NCBI RefSeq assembly: GCF_020171985.1
Contig: NZ_JAIVAL010000005.1
Location: 62,001 to 126,000, forward strand
DNA from: Halobacillus halophilus
GTDB lineage: Bacteria > Bacillota > Bacilli > Bacillales > Halobacillaceae
Direction: 5' to 3'
DNA: 64,000 nt
Shown: positions 12,322 to 21,886 of the stretch, piece after piece
Position numbering within the stretch: position 1 is the first letter of the stretch
How the letters are laid out: each line of letters opens with the position of its first letter
The notes under the pieces: model-generated
What the model was told of the DNA's origin: nothing
Database searches by the model: none
The model's input: the letters and a program-made list of their open reading frames with translations, nothing else
Position numbers and translations under genes: made by a program

Positions 12322-13339
12322 CTGGACTCACCTCCACTTCTACAGAGGTGGATTGAATATATTCAATCGCACGCGTAATTTCTTCTTTATCGCCGAGGAA
12401 TTGAACAAACATTGTTCCGTACGCACCCTTTTGGGTTTGGGTGATCTTTCCGTGTAATATGTTTACATCTACCACAAACTTTCTGGACACTTCACTAATT
12501 AAAGCCTGATTAGTGCTCTCACCTACGAAGTGAAGACGAAGAATTTCCCCAGTTTTATAGGTATCCTTAATGAGTTGAAGGGAATGTTCGCGTTCAGGGT
12601 CTCCCATTACCTGATCGACAAACTTTTTGGTAACCTGCTCTTTCGGATAAAGGAAAACATCAAGCACGTCTCCCTGTTCCACAATTTTACCTTGTTCCAT
12701 AACGGCTACCTGATGGCAGATCTTACGGATTACATGCATTTCATGAGTGATGAGTACAATTGTCAGTCCAAGCTTCTCGTTAATATCTACTAATAGATCA
12801 AGAATGGAGTCCGTTGTCTCTGGATCAAGAGCTGATGTCGCTTCATCACAAAGAAGAACTTTCGGTTTATTTGCTAACGCACGAGCGATTCCTACTCTTT
12901 GTTTCTGTCCGCCGCTTAACTGAGACGGGTAGGAATTACCTCGTCCACTAAGGCCAACCAGGTCTACCAATTCATTAACCCGTTTGGTTCTTTCGCTTTT
13001 AGGTACTCCAGCTATTTCAAGTGGAAAAGCGATATTATCGTGAACGGTTCGAGACCACAAGAGATTAAAATGCTGAAAAATCATACCAATCTCCTGACGT
13101 GCCTCCCGCAGCTTCCCTTTGTTTAAGGAAGTTAATTCTTGATCATCGATGGTGACCTTGCCGTCGGTTGGGTCTTCCAGTCGGTTTAGCAACCTAATAA
13201 ACGTACTTTTACCAGCACCGCTATAACCAATGACCCCGTAAATCTCTCCCTTTTTTATCTGTAGACTAAGGTCGTCGACGGCACGGACGTCCTGGTGTTT
13301 TGTGCGAAAGACTTTGGATAAGCCTTTAATTGAAATCAT
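12314..13339 (-). CDS. metN: Methionine ABC transporter ATP-binding protein MetN
   Basis: A 341-residue ATPase: Walker A GYSGAGKST at 38-46, signature LSGGQKQR, Walker B VLLCDEATSALDP, switch histidine in LITHEM. A C-terminal NIL/ACT-like domain (about residues 265-341) senses methionine in this family. It energises methionine uptake with MetP and MetQ. The ATG follows a GGAGGG site, just past the SAM riboswitch terminator. Confidence 0.96.
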   Translation of the reverse strand: MISIKGLSKVFRTKHQDVRAVDDLSLQIKKGEIYGVIGYSGAGKSTFIRLLNRLEDPTDGKVTIDDQELTSLNKGKLREARQEIGMIFQHFNLLWSRTVHDNIAFPLEIAGVPKSERTKRVNELVDLVGLSGRGNSYPSQLSGGQKQRVGIARALANKPKVLLCDEATSALDPETTDSILDLLVDINEKLGLTIVLITHEMHVIRKICHQVAVMEQGKIVEQGDVLDVFLYPKEQVTKKFVDQVMGDPEREHSLQLIKDTYKTGEILRLHFVGESTNQALISEVSRKFVVDVNILHGKITQTQKGAYGTMFVQFLGDKEEITRAIEYIQSTSVEVEVSPDD

Positions 13340-13362
13340 GTCGTCTTCCCTCCATTAAAAAA

Positions 13363-13389
13363 ACCTCTCTGCTTGAGAACAGAAAGGTT
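13363..13389 (-). terminator. Attenuator terminator of the proximal SAM-I riboswitch
   Basis: AACCTTTCTG pairs with CAGAGAGGTT and is followed by seven Ts on the minus strand, right before metN. Its 5' arm can pair instead with GAGAACAG at the 3' side of the aptamer, giving the expected antiterminator. Confidence 0.9.
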
Positions 13390-13410
13390 ATCGTAACAAT
13401 CTTTATCTGT

Positions 13411-13521
13411 TCTCTCATCTTCACAAGGAATTACCTTGCAGGAATTGGCACCTTGCCAAGTCTAAGCTTGCCGGTTGCCGGGCATCAATGGGCCAGTCCC
13501 TCCGCCTCTCTGGATAAGAGA
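13411..13521 (-). promoter_or_regulatory. SAM-I riboswitch (S-box), proximal copy
   Basis: The minus strand shows the S-box core: TATCCAGAGAGGCGGAGGGA, then CTGGCCC, TGATGCCCGGCAACC, a GGTGC-AATTCC arm and GATGAGA. P1 pairs TCTCTTATC with GATGAGAGA. It controls metNPQ by SAM-dependent termination. Confidence 0.96.
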
Positions 13522-13566
13522 TTTCGTTATATTAATTTATTATCACTTTAATACATGTACGTACTA

Positions 13567-13598
13567 TAAACAGGATTCTAGCATTGTTAGAATTTCGT
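13567..13598 (-). promoter_or_regulatory. Promoter of the proximal SAM-I riboswitch
   Basis: A consensus TTGACA and a TAGAAT 17 bp downstream lie between the distal terminator and the proximal aptamer. This would give metNPQ a start site independent of the distal leader. Confidence 0.7.
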
Positions 13599-13637
13599 GT
13601 CAACTTGATAATATTCATGTAAATTCGACAAAATAAA

Positions 13638-13661
13638 AACTCTTCCCTATTTAGAAGAGTT
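13638..13661 (-). terminator. Attenuator terminator of the distal SAM-I riboswitch
   Basis: The stem AACTCTTC/GAAGAGTT with a T-rich tail lies on the minus strand. Its 5' arm can pair with AGAAGAG at the 3' edge of the distal aptamer, so the antiterminator switch is intact. Confidence 0.85.
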
Positions 13662-13674
13662 CGCTTATAACGCT

Positions 13675-13786
13675 CTTCTCATCTACCAAAGTAAAATACT
13701 CTGCAGGAATTAGCACCGTGTTCATCTGCATGAACCGGTTGCCGGGCATCAACGGGCCAGTCCCTCCGCCTCTCTGGATAAGTAAA
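13675..13786 (-). promoter_or_regulatory. SAM-I riboswitch (S-box), distal copy
   Basis: A second full S-box aptamer has the same core blocks (TATCCAGAGAGGCGGAGGGA, CTGGCCC, TGATGCCCGGCAACC, GATGAGA) but a different P3 arm and linker. No gene lies between it and the proximal riboswitch; its transcript would read into the second leader. Confidence 0.94.
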
Positions 13787-13813
13787 GATGTCGCTATTAA
13801 ATTAATGATTATG

Positions 13814-13847
13814 TTAGCATGGGCCTATAAATTAAGTCAACAAATAA
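13814..13847 (-). promoter_or_regulatory. Promoter of the distal SAM-I riboswitch
   Basis: TTGACT and TAACAT are about 18 bp apart on the minus strand, immediately upstream of the distal aptamer. It faces the plus-strand thioredoxin-fold gene and nearly overlaps its ribosome site. Confidence 0.5.
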
Positions 13848-13859
13848 GGAGTGGTTGCG

Positions 13860-14276
13860 TTGAGGAATGCACCAAGTTTCGAACTTCCGTATATAAATAA
13901 GGAAGGAACTTATAATACTAACGAAGATCTGGGAAAGGTCATTGTACTTACTTTTTGGACCTCCTGGTGCCCTGATAGCGGGAAAGACTTACCTAAAAAA
14001 GAACAGCTTTATAAAACAATGGATCATGAGAAAATAAAAATGATAACTATAAATGTAGCAGGGCGTGAACGAAGCGAAGCTGAGGCAGAAGAATATGCGG
14101 AAAAGTTTTTATCTCAGCCGGCTCTCAAAGACCAAGGACGAGCAACCTACGATTCGTATAATAGCGACGGGGTACCTACCACCGTTATAATTAACCAGGA
14201 TGGTTTTATTCATTCACAATTCGGGGATAAGGCAGATTTCTTATCCATAGTAGAATCTCTTGGTGAACTTATTTAG
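13860..14276 (+). CDS. TlpA/ResA-like thioredoxin-fold protein with a single active-site cysteine
   Basis: A 138-residue AhpC/TSA-TlpA fold protein: N-terminal NAPSFELPYINKEG, the strand FWTSWCPDSGKDLP, and a cis-proline segment DGVPTTVIINQDG. The usual CxxC site is CPDS (Cys37, Ser40), so the resolving cysteine is missing and disulfide exchange would need another thiol. There is no signal peptide, so it is probably cytosolic. An AAGGAG site is 8 bases before the TTG used here; a GTG at 13851 overlaps that site and is less likely. The gene is divergent from metNPQ and convergent with the next gene. Confidence 0.75.
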   Translation: MRNAPSFELPYINKEGTYNTNEDLGKVIVLTFWTSWCPDSGKDLPKKEQLYKTMDHEKIKMITINVAGRERSEAEAEEYAEKFLSQPALKDQGRATYDSYNSDGVPTTVIINQDGFIHSQFGDKADFLSIVESLGELI

Positions 14277-14595
14277 CCAATAATAGAAGTGATTCTATAA
14301 ATAATATATTCCGGTACGCCCCTTGAACTTTAACTGTGGTTTGGGGAAGAGAAGTCAACTTTTGTTCTCCGGCAAATAAAGTTTTCATAATCCTACTGGA
14401 AGATTGCAGCCGAATGTCATGATGCGCATTATCCTGATGATCTGTTTTCAGATGTACGCCTGACTGGTCTATAAACATGGAAACTTTAAGACTGCCAACC
14501 AGAAGCATAACGTTAAGCGTGCGCTCGCGCCAAGCAGGCAAAAGATCCGTTCTCTGATTCACTTGTTTTACCCAATCTTGAATGAATTCCATCAT
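14269..14595 (-). CDS. yusD: SCP2-like small protein (YusD type)
   Basis: A 108-residue protein with an SCP2-like pattern: alternating strands (SLKVSMFIDQSGVHL, DIRLQSSS), a helix with G-x-Q (MKTLFAGEQKLTSLP), and the VKVQGAYRNILFIESLLLL end. The fold binds lipids or serves as an accessory domain; no ligand can be named. The position next to yusE and yusF matches B. subtilis yusD, which is the main basis for the symbol. Its 3' end overlaps the plus-strand gene by 8 bases. GGAGGAG precedes the ATG. Confidence 0.6.
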   Translation of the reverse strand: MMEFIQDWVKQVNQRTDLLPAWRERTLNVMLLVGSLKVSMFIDQSGVHLKTDHQDNAHHDIRLQSSSRIMKTLFAGEQKLTSLPQTTVKVQGAYRNILFIESLLLLAK

Positions 14596-14694
14596 AGTTA
14601 ACTCCTCCTTTATTTGTTAAATAAATTCTTGATAAGGAGGAGCCTTCCCTTCTTAAATAACGAAGAATCGTTCGTCATTTAGCGGGTAATTCAT

Positions 14695-15009
14695 TTATTT
14701 TTTTACATATTCAGAGAGCTTATCGTACATAAAAGGAACTGAATGAAATGCATAAATCTTCTCTACTGTTTCTCCATGGTGGGTTACCAGGAGACAGGGG
14801 ACGCTTTTAATTTGATACGTTTTCATTAGGTCAGGATGCAATGAAGCGTTGCACTCATTAAATAACTCCCTGTTATATGTGACCTCAATAGTCGTAAGCA
14901 TCTTTCTGGCCAGGTGGCAGGTTCCACAAAAAGGAGTATGGATGAATGTTAATCCAATGTTTTGTTCTTCTAACTCATGGCCTGCTGTCTTGTTATCTAT
15001 TTCCTGCAC
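14695..15009 (-). CDS. yusE: Thioredoxin-like protein YusE
   Basis: A 104-residue thioredoxin fold with a CGTC active site (Cys28, Cys31 in FCGTCHLARKML) and the cis-proline SVPCLLV segment. The CGTC site suggests a glutaredoxin- or bacilliredoxin-like thiol reductase rather than classical thioredoxin (CGPC). The start is GTG with a GGAGG site. It lies in the conserved order yusD-yusE-yusF. The partner protein is unknown. Confidence 0.82.
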   Translation of the reverse strand: MQEIDNKTAGHELEEQNIGLTFIHTPFCGTCHLARKMLTTIEVTYNRELFNECNASLHPDLMKTYQIKSVPCLLVTHHGETVEKIYAFHSVPFMYDKLSEYVKK

Positions 15010-15019
15010 TATGATCCTC

Positions 15020-15367
15020 CTAAATGAGATAAATGGACTTTACGTTAAAGTGTCTATTTAATAAGGCTCTTGCTAACTCGGGCTCAGGAGTGGCGGCCAC
15101 TTCCCGAAATGCTTTATCAATATAAATGTGTATGGCATGGGGCAGTTCTGCTGAAAGTTGTTTTCTTAACTTATAACCGGAGTCGTCTTCATCCACAAGA
15201 ATATACACCCTGCGCTCGTCGAGATTGTAATCATAGATCATTTCCTCCATACGTTCGATCCCAAGTGTTCCATGAGTACAAATGATTTCTATGTCCTCCG
15301 CAAGGATTTTCTTAATTTTGCGCTTATCCGTTATTCCCTCTACAATTACGATTCTTTCTCCATCCAT
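15020..15367 (-). CDS. yusF: TOPRIM-domain protein YusF
   Basis: A 115-residue single-domain protein with the two TOPRIM signatures: the N-terminal glutamate motif IVIVEGITDK and the DxD motif LVDEDDSG. TOPRIM domains bind Mg2+ and act in topoisomerases, primases, RNase M5 and small nucleases. This protein is similar in size to the stand-alone RNase M5-like TOPRIM proteins, and its target is unknown. The gene is 10 bases upstream of yusE and probably co-transcribed. Confidence 0.8.
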   Translation of the reverse strand: MDGERIVIVEGITDKRKIKKILAEDIEIICTHGTLGIERMEEMIYDYNLDERRVYILVDEDDSGYKLRKQLSAELPHAIHIYIDKAFREVAATPEPELARALLNRHFNVKSIYLI

Positions 15368-15391
15368 TTTCTATCACCCACTATATAGAAA

Positions 15392-15418
15392 CAGACCATG
15401 CCAAAGGGGCATGGTCTG
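15392..15418 (-). terminator. Terminator after gcvH
   Basis: The 11-bp stem CAGACCATGCC/GGCATGGTCTG with a short loop is followed on the minus strand by TTTCT. The T tract is weak, so efficiency may be partial. Confidence 0.6.
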
Positions 15419-15504
15419 AACATGATTAATATGGTACACGATCATGTCAGACAAGGATTATATGTAGCCCTGCCTGTACAATTGCTCATGGTAAATGCTG
15501 AACT

Positions 15505-15888
15505 TTAATCTTCATTAATCATTTCTTCATATTGATCGGAAGACATTAATTCATCCATTTCAGAAGAATCGCCTGGTTCCACAATAACCATCCATGCTTT
15601 ATCATACGGAGATTCATTTACGAATTCAGGGCTGTCTTCAAGCTCTTCATTCACTTCAACAACTTTACCGCTTAAGGGAGCATACAATTCTGAGACAGTT
15701 TTCACAGACTCTACACTGCCAAACGGCTCATCTGCTTCCAGTTCGTCACCTACTTCAGGGAGCTCTACAAATACAATATCCCCAAGTTCAGATTGTGCGA
15801 AGTCTGTAATTCCAATACGGACTTTTCCGCCTTCTTCTTTAACCCATTCGTGTTCTTCAGAGTAACGCAGATCTTTTGGTACACTCAT
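15505..15888 (-). CDS. gcvH: Glycine cleavage system H protein
   Basis: A 127-residue lipoyl carrier. The lipoylated lysine is Lys63 in [13 protein letters not shown], within the usual hammerhead fold. GcvH shuttles aminomethyl groups between P, T and L proteins and in Bacillales is also the platform for lipoate assembly and relay. No gcvP or gcvT is nearby, as in B. subtilis where gcvH stands alone between yusF and yusI. GGAGGG precedes the ATG. Confidence 0.97.
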   Translation of the reverse strand: MSVPKDLRYSEEHEWVKEEGGKVRIGITDFAQSELGDIVFVELPEVGDELEADEPFGSVESVKTVSELYAPLSGKVVEVNEELEDSPEFVNESPYDKAWMVIVEPGDSSEMDELMSSDQYEEMINED

Positions 15889-15941
15889 TGAAATCCCTCC
15901 ACTAAATTAAATATGATTTATGACAATTACAAACATAAAAG

Positions 15942-16328
15942 CTAGCTGCTTTTATTTCCAATGTTCTGCTCACTGCCCCACACTTCCTGAAAATTCTCAG
16001 GTTTGAAACCAACAGTGACCTTGTTTCCATCTGTGACAATAGGCCTTTTAATTAACATGCCGTCTGAAGCAAGCCATTCAACCATTTCTTCCTGAGTAGC
16101 ATCCTTCAGTTTTTCCTTCATATTCAATTCTCTATACTTTTTACCACTCGTATTAAAAAACTTACGAGCAGGAAGATCACTTCTACTGATTAGTTTTACC
16201 AGTTCATCAGTAGTCGGGGGTTCTTCCACGATATGTATGGAGGTATAATTTATCCCTTGTTCATCCAGCCATTGTTGAGCTTTTTTGCAAGTCCCGCACT
16301 TGGGGTACCAATAAAAGGTTACCGGCAT
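15942..16328 (-). CDS. yusI: ArsC/Spx-family thioredoxin-fold protein YusI
   Basis: A 128-residue ArsC/Spx family protein with a CxxC (WYPKCGTCKKAQQWL), the FNTSGKKYRE segment and the LIKRPIV motif. Spx proteins bind the RNA polymerase alpha CTD; ArsC members reduce arsenate. YusI is closer to the uncharacterised YffB/YusI group. The ATG is 8 bases after AAGGAG; a GTG three codons upstream overlaps that site and is rejected. The same location as in B. subtilis supports orthology. Confidence 0.85.
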   Translation of the reverse strand: MPVTFYWYPKCGTCKKAQQWLDEQGINYTSIHIVEEPPTTDELVKLISRSDLPARKFFNTSGKKYRELNMKEKLKDATQEEMVEWLASDGMLIKRPIVTDGNKVTVGFKPENFQEVWGSEQNIGNKSS

Positions 16329-16435
16329 AACTATCACTCCTTACAGTTGATATATTATATTTTACCATAATGAAGATATTTATTTCATCGGTTAACCGAA
16401 TTTAATGACCATCCTGATGTCATAGAGAAAAAAAG

Positions 16436-16463
16436 TCCCTGCTTTGGACGATCAAAGCAGGGA
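16436..16463 (-). terminator. Terminator of the fadN-fadA-fadE operon
   Basis: The perfect 11-bp stem TCCCTGCTTTG/CAAAGCAGGGA is followed on the minus strand by CTTTTTTTC, directly after fadE. Confidence 0.85.
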
Positions 16464-16473
16464 TAATATGAAT

Positions 16474-18255
16474 TTATACGACAAACTTTTCTGCTTGAAT
16501 GAGTGCTGATGCTATTTCTCGTTTCTTAGCAATTACATTAATTGGAGTGTGTCGAGTTAGCTTTCGCAGTGCACCAAGCATCATTCTGAGAGAATCACCT
16601 GATTCAGCAGCGATCAACGTCTCCTTCGCATGGGCTTCGATTCGGTTAAATGCTTCTTGCGTGTAAACTTGCGTATAAAGAAGCTTCAATTCGTTTTTAC
16701 TTTCACCGGTTTTCTGTAAAGCTTTATCCGTTCTTAAAATAGCAGACTCCATGTTATATATTTCACCTGTAATATCGGCAATATTAACAAGAACCTCTTG
16801 CTCATTTTCAATTTTCTCACCATATTTTTGGGCAGCTAAACCAGCTGCAAGCAAAGCAATTTTCTTAGCGTTCTTTAATAAATATTTCTCCTGCTCCAGA
16901 GGTTCGATACCTGGTTCTTCTGGCATAAGCGTCATAATTTCTTCCTGAAGAGCCTGCGCTTTTTGAAGCAATGGAAGTTCACCCTTCATCGCTTTTTTAA
17001 GAAGCGTTCCCGGAACGATCATCCGGTTAATCTCGTTTGTTCCTTCAAATATACGATTAATACGGGAATCTCTATACAATCTTTCAACTTCGTATTCTGC
17101 CATAAATCCGTATCCACCGTGGATTTGAACAGCTTCATCGACAGCAAAATCCAGTAACTCTGTTCCAAATACCTTGTTTAATGAACATTCTATTGCGTAT
17201 TCAGCAATGACTTTAGCCACTGCTGCACCATCTTTAAGTTCTTCTTCAGACAGTTTGCCCATACTCTGTTCAAACAACCCTACAGTTCGATATACTGCGC
17301 TTTCGTTGGCATAGGTATTTGAGGCCACGGAAGCAATCTTTTCTTGAATAAGTGGAAAGCTTGCAATTGGGGTCTTAAACTGTTTGCGCTCTTTCGCATA
17401 CTTTACGGAAAGTTCTACAGCCCGCTTCGCTCCCCCAACTCCTCCAATTGCTAATTTGTATCGTCCTACATTCAGGATGTTAAAAGCAATGACATGCCCG
17501 CGTCCAATCTCTCCAAGAACGTTTTCAACAGGAACTTCGGCGTCTTCAAGAACGAGCGTACGTGTAGATGAACTTTTAATTCCCATTTTCTTCTCTTCCG
17601 GTCCTGTTGAAACACCTGGATACTCTCTTTCAACGATAAAGGCTGTGAATTTGTCTCCATCTATCTTCGCATAAACGACAAATACGTCTGCAAATGCAGA
17701 GTTTGTAATCCATTGTTTTTCGCCGTTCAAGACGTAATGAGTGCCTGCTTCGTTAAGTTTCGCAGTCGTTTTGGCTCCCAGGGCATCTGATCCTGAGCCC
17801 GGTTCTGTCAGAGCATAAGCTGCGATCTTTTCACCTGTAGCCAGTACAGGCAGATATTTTTGCTTTTGTTCCTCATTACCGAAAAACACAATAGGCAGTG
17901 AACCAATACCTACATGTGCTCCATGAGTAACAGAAAATCCGCCACCACGAGAAAATTTCTCTGTAATTAAAGAAGAACTAATTTTATCTAATTGAAGACC
18001 ACCGTACTCTTCCGGCACATCTGCACCAAGTAATCCAAGCTCACCCGCCTGCTTCAGCAATTTTACAGAATGCTCAAATTCGTGATTTTCCAGATTATCA
18101 ATCTTTGGAACGACTTCACCTAACACAAAATCTTCAGCTGTTTTAGCAATCATCATATGCTCATCTGTGAAATCTTCAGGCGTGATAACATCCTCAGCCG
18201 ATAAATCCTCCACCATGAATCCGCCGCCCTTAATCATCTCTTTTAATTCACTCAT
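16474..18255 (-). CDS. fadE: Acyl-CoA dehydrogenase FadE (YusJ)
   Basis: A 593-residue flavoprotein that carries out the first step of fatty acid beta-oxidation. Acyl-CoA dehydrogenase motifs are present: YALTEPGSGSDA and KQWITNS in the middle domain, the ACAD signature in the helical domain (HGGYGFMAEYEVERLYRDSR), and IFEGTNEINR with the catalytic-base region. The extra C-terminal ~170-residue helical domain is typical of the long YusJ/VLCAD-like group. It is the third gene of fadNAE, 15 bases after fadA, with a GGAGG site. Confidence 0.95.
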   Translation of the reverse strand: MSELKEMIKGGGFMVEDLSAEDVITPEDFTDEHMMIAKTAEDFVLGEVVPKIDNLENHEFEHSVKLLKQAGELGLLGADVPEEYGGLQLDKISSSLITEKFSRGGGFSVTHGAHVGIGSLPIVFFGNEEQKQKYLPVLATGEKIAAYALTEPGSGSDALGAKTTAKLNEAGTHYVLNGEKQWITNSAFADVFVVYAKIDGDKFTAFIVEREYPGVSTGPEEKKMGIKSSSTRTLVLEDAEVPVENVLGEIGRGHVIAFNILNVGRYKLAIGGVGGAKRAVELSVKYAKERKQFKTPIASFPLIQEKIASVASNTYANESAVYRTVGLFEQSMGKLSEEELKDGAAVAKVIAEYAIECSLNKVFGTELLDFAVDEAVQIHGGYGFMAEYEVERLYRDSRINRIFEGTNEINRMIVPGTLLKKAMKGELPLLQKAQALQEEIMTLMPEEPGIEPLEQEKYLLKNAKKIALLAAGLAAQKYGEKIENEQEVLVNIADITGEIYNMESAILRTDKALQKTGESKNELKLLYTQVYTQEAFNRIEAHAKETLIAAESGDSLRMMLGALRKLTRHTPINVIAKKREIASALIQAEKFVV

Positions 18256-18270
18256 TTGTTCTTCCTCCTC

Positions 18271-19446
18271 TTATAGTAACTCAAAGACTCCAGCTGCTCC
18301 CATACCGCCGCCAATACACATCGTTACGACACCGAACTGCTCATTGCGTCTTTTCATCTCATGAATTAATCCTAACGTCAGTTTTGTACCCGTGCATCCC
18401 AATGGATGACCTAAAGCTATTGCTCCCCCGTTAACATTCACTTTATCTACATCAAGTCCAAGTTCACGTATAACACGGAGGGATTGTGAGGCAAACGCTT
18501 CATTCAATTCGAATAAGCCAATATCCTGAATACTCAGCCCTGCCATCTTCAGTGCTTTGGGTACTGCTTCAATTGGCCCTACCCCCATAATTTCGGGCTC
18601 AACCCCTGCTACTGCAAAGGAACGGAATTTCACTAAAGGTTTTAAACCTTCAGCTTCTGCTTTCTCACGATCCATTACGAGAACAGAAGCTGCTCCATCA
18701 CTCATTTGCGATGAGTTCCCAGCAGTGACTGATCCTTTTGTCGAGAAGGCAGGCTTCAGTTTAGCAAGGACTTCCTTGGTAGTACCAGGGCGCACCCCTT
18801 CATCCATAGACACCATTTTTTTACTTTCTTTCACTTTATTATCAGCGCCTAGAACCCTGTCTTCTACCTCTACCGGCACGATTTCATCATTGAATTTCCC
18901 TTCTTGAATCGCTTTGGCCGCACGTTCATGACTTTGTACAGCAAAGGCGTCTTGATCGTCTCTTGATATTTCGAAACGCCTTGCTACTTCCTCTGCCGTA
19001 TGACCCATCGACATATAATACTCTGGAGCATTCTTGACCAATTCAATATTCGGCTTAATCACATGTCCGCCCATAGGAATTAAACTCATAGACTCTGCGC
19101 CACCGGCGATGGCGGTATCGTTGTGCCCGAGCATAATTTTCTCCGCGGCGTAAGCAATACTTTGAAGTCCTGAAGAGCAATAGCGGTTAATAGTAATGGC
19201 CGGAACCTTATGGTGGAGCCCGGCGAGCCCAGCAATATTGCGTGCCATATTCATACCTTGTTCTGCTTCAGGCATAGCACACCCAATAATGACATCATCA
19301 ATGCTTCCTTCGTAGTTACCAGCTCTTTTTAATGTTTCTTTTATGGTTAGTGCGGCAAGATCATCAGGACGCGTGTGGGCAAACGCTCCTTTTTTGGCGC
19401 GGCCCACTGGTGTCCGTGCTCCCGCAACAATGACTGCTTCCTTCAC
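18271..19446 (-). CDS. fadA: Acetyl-CoA C-acyltransferase (3-ketoacyl-CoA thiolase) FadA
   Basis: A 391-residue thiolase performing the last step of the beta-oxidation cycle. The nucleophilic cysteine is Cys90 in [11 protein letters not shown], with catalytic His347 in [14 protein letters not shown] and Cys377 in TMCIGGGMG. It is the middle gene of the fadNAE operon. Translation starts at GTG after a GGGGGA site. No changes in the catalytic residues. Confidence 0.96.
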   Translation of the reverse strand: MKEAVIVAGARTPVGRAKKGAFAHTRPDDLAALTIKETLKRAGNYEGSIDDVIIGCAMPEAEQGMNMARNIAGLAGLHHKVPAITINRYCSSGLQSIAYAAEKIMLGHNDTAIAGGAESMSLIPMGGHVIKPNIELVKNAPEYYMSMGHTAEEVARRFEISRDDQDAFAVQSHERAAKAIQEGKFNDEIVPVEVEDRVLGADNKVKESKKMVSMDEGVRPGTTKEVLAKLKPAFSTKGSVTAGNSSQMSDGAASVLVMDREKAEAEGLKPLVKFRSFAVAGVEPEIMGVGPIEAVPKALKMAGLSIQDIGLFELNEAFASQSLRVIRELGLDVDKVNVNGGAIALGHPLGCTGTKLTLGLIHEMKRRNEQFGVVTMCIGGGMGAAGVFELL

Positions 19447-19466
19447 GGTTCTTCCCCCTTTAATAA

Positions 19467-21866
19467 TTAGTTACGAAGCGGCTTTCCTTTCATCAGCATG
19501 TGCTGCATCCGCGCTTGTGATTTTGGTTCTCCGATTAAACTTAGAAAGGCTTCGCGTTCCAGGTCTAATAAGTATTGTTCATCTACAAGTGAACCTTCTT
19601 TTAACCGGCCCCCTGCAAGAACGAATGCCAGTTTTTCAGCGATTTTCAAGTCATGTTCACTTGCATATCCACTTAGCAATAGTGATTTGGCACCTAACAG
19701 CATGGTGGCATATCCTTGTTCTCCAACCACTGGGACTTTTGTTCTTTTAGGTGCTGTGTAACCTGAATCAGCCAGACCGATCACCTTCTGTTTAGCATCA
19801 TACAGCAAGTGATCACCATTTGAACTAATAGCATCCAGCTGATCAAGAAAACCATTTTCTCGAGCTTCTTCAGCCGAAGTAGATACCTTAGCCATCGCAA
19901 TTTTCTCAAAAACATTGTTGGCTACTTTTTGAAGATCAAAGTCTACCCCTTCAGGAATATTTCTAAGATGCTTCATGTAAAGCTCTTTATTTCCTCCGCC
20001 TCCCGGAATCAGTCCAACTCCCGGTTCTACCAGTCCCATATAAGTTTCCGGCGATGCCTGCACAGCATCAGATGGAAGACAGACTTCTGCACCTCCACCA
20101 AGCGTCATTCCAAACGGTGCTGAAACAACTGGTTTGTCAGAGTACTTCACTTTCATAAGTGCATCCTGGAAGTTTTTAACTACCATTTCAATTTCAAAAA
20201 AGTTATAATCCTGAGCTTCCATAAGCATCATCCCAAGATTTGCACCCACACAGAAGTTTTTACCTTGGTTTCCTATGACCAGCCCCTTGTAGTGCTGATC
20301 AACGTGATCTATCGAAAAGTTAATCATTTGGATAATATCCAGCCCGATCGCATTACTTTGGGAATGGAATTCCAGACAGGCCACATCGTCTCCTATATCT
20401 ATTAAGCTTGCTCCCGCATTCTTTTTGATCACGTTTTTAGTTTCTTTCACTCTTTTTAAATTGATATTTTTCTTATTGAATACCTGCTGCTTATAATCGG
20501 TATTGTGATAAAAGTAAACGTTTCCATTTTCAGATTTGTAAAATGAAGCAAAACCTTCATTAAGCATATCTTCTATCCAAGCAGGGATGTTTTCACCATC
20601 TTCCTTCATTCGGCTCACGGAAGCTTGAACCCCGATGGCATCCCACATTTCGAATGGTCCCATTTCCCATCCGAATCCCCAGCGCATCGCTTCATCGATA
20701 GATGGAACATCGTCAGCGATTTCTCCATACAACTCAGCGGAATAAAGAAGCACAGGTTTGACTATGGACCAGATTAAATCTCCTGCTGGATCACCTTTAG
20801 CATTTACTAATGCTTTTAGTTTGCGCCCTGATCCTTTTTCCTGTTTAGCCATTTCTGTCGCTTTTGTCTTCAATTTTCCTCTTGTTTCGTATTCCATGGT
20901 CTCTGGATTTAACTGCAGGATTTCACTGCCATCCTTACTTTTTTGCTTCAGGAAAAAACCTTGACCGCTTTTAGAACCCAACCAGCCTTTTTCAAGCATC
21001 TGATTCATAAATTCAGGTATTTCAAAAGCTTTTTTCTCTTCTCCTTCTACTTGATCGTGAACATTATTGGCTACATGAATGAAAGTATCCAGCCCAACTA
21101 CGTCCAATGTTCGGAAAGTAGCACTCTTTGGACGGCCTATCATTGGACCGGTGACAGAATCAACTTCCCCAACGCTGAATCCTTTTTCAAGCATTTTCTG
21201 TACCGTTACAAGCAGCCCATAGGTCCCAATTCTGTTCGCTATAAAATTCGGTGTATCTTTAGCTTCCACTACGCCTTTACCAAGTACGTCCTCCCCAAAC
21301 GTTTTTATAAACTCAAGAACTTCAGGATCCGTAGCTTCGGTTGGAATTACTTCAAGCAGCTTCAGATAACGAGGCGGATTAAAGTAGTGAGTGCCTAGAA
21401 AATGCTTTTGAAAATCTTCGCTGCACTCGGCAGACATGGCTTCAATGGAGATTCCTGATGTATTGGAACTTACGATAGCTCCTTTCTTTCTATGCTGATC
21501 CACCTCTGCTAACACTTTCTTTTTAACATCTAAATTTTCCACAACTACTTCGATAATCCAGTCAACTTCACTGAGTTTTTCCATGTCATCACTCATGTTG
21601 CCGACTTCAATTAAATCCAGGCTCGCTTTACTAGTAATCGGAGAAGGTTTTTGTTTTTTTAGTGCCTCTTTATTCATTGATACTATCCGGTTTCTCACCG
21701 CTTTATCTTCAAGTGTCTTACCCTGCTTTTTCTCACGATCATTCAATTCGCGAGGAGTAACATCGAGCATAAGTACTGGAATTCCAATATTGGCTAAATG
21801 TGCGGCTATTCCGGCCCCCATGACACCAGATCCCAAAACAGCTGCACGCTTTATTTTACGATTCAT
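19467..21866 (-). CDS. fadN: 3-hydroxyacyl-CoA dehydrogenase / enoyl-CoA hydratase FadN
   Basis: A 799-residue multifunctional beta-oxidation enzyme. The N-terminal Rossmann fold begins [18 protein letters not shown], followed by the HCDH NAD-binding and C-terminal domains, with the catalytic region [21 protein letters not shown]-terminal crotonase-like domain follows ([21 protein letters not shown]). The dehydrogenase-first order is that of B. subtilis FadN, the reverse of E. coli FadB. The ATG chosen follows GGGGG by 7 bases; an upstream ATG overlaps the FadR operator and would add 13 residues without a ribosome site. It is the first gene of fadNAE. Confidence 0.94.
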   Translation of the reverse strand: MNRKIKRAAVLGSGVMGAGIAAHLANIGIPVLMLDVTPRELNDREKKQGKTLEDKAVRNRIVSMNKEALKKQKPSPITSKASLDLIEVGNMSDDMEKLSEVDWIIEVVVENLDVKKKVLAEVDQHRKKGAIVSSNTSGISIEAMSAECSEDFQKHFLGTHYFNPPRYLKLLEVIPTEATDPEVLEFIKTFGEDVLGKGVVEAKDTPNFIANRIGTYGLLVTVQKMLEKGFSVGEVDSVTGPMIGRPKSATFRTLDVVGLDTFIHVANNVHDQVEGEEKKAFEIPEFMNQMLEKGWLGSKSGQGFFLKQKSKDGSEILQLNPETMEYETRGKLKTKATEMAKQEKGSGRKLKALVNAKGDPAGDLIWSIVKPVLLYSAELYGEIADDVPSIDEAMRWGFGWEMGPFEMWDAIGVQASVSRMKEDGENIPAWIEDMLNEGFASFYKSENGNVYFYHNTDYKQQVFNKKNINLKRVKETKNVIKKNAGASLIDIGDDVACLEFHSQSNAIGLDIIQMINFSIDHVDQHYKGLVIGNQGKNFCVGANLGMMLMEAQDYNFFEIEMVVKNFQDALMKVKYSDKPVVSAPFGMTLGGGAEVCLPSDAVQASPETYMGLVEPGVGLIPGGGGNKELYMKHLRNIPEGVDFDLQKVANNVFEKIAMAKVSTSAEEARENGFLDQLDAISSNGDHLLYDAKQKVIGLADSGYTAPKRTKVPVVGEQGYATMLLGAKSLLLSGYASEHDLKIAEKLAFVLAGGRLKEGSLVDEQYLLDLEREAFLSLIGEPKSQARMQHMLMKGKPLRN

Positions 21867-21886
21867 ACTATGTCCCCCTATCCATT

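Noticed and set aside
13675-13786. The distal SAM riboswitch as a dead remnant
   Set aside because: All core blocks, the P1 pairing, the antiterminator and the terminator are intact, so it is treated as functional.
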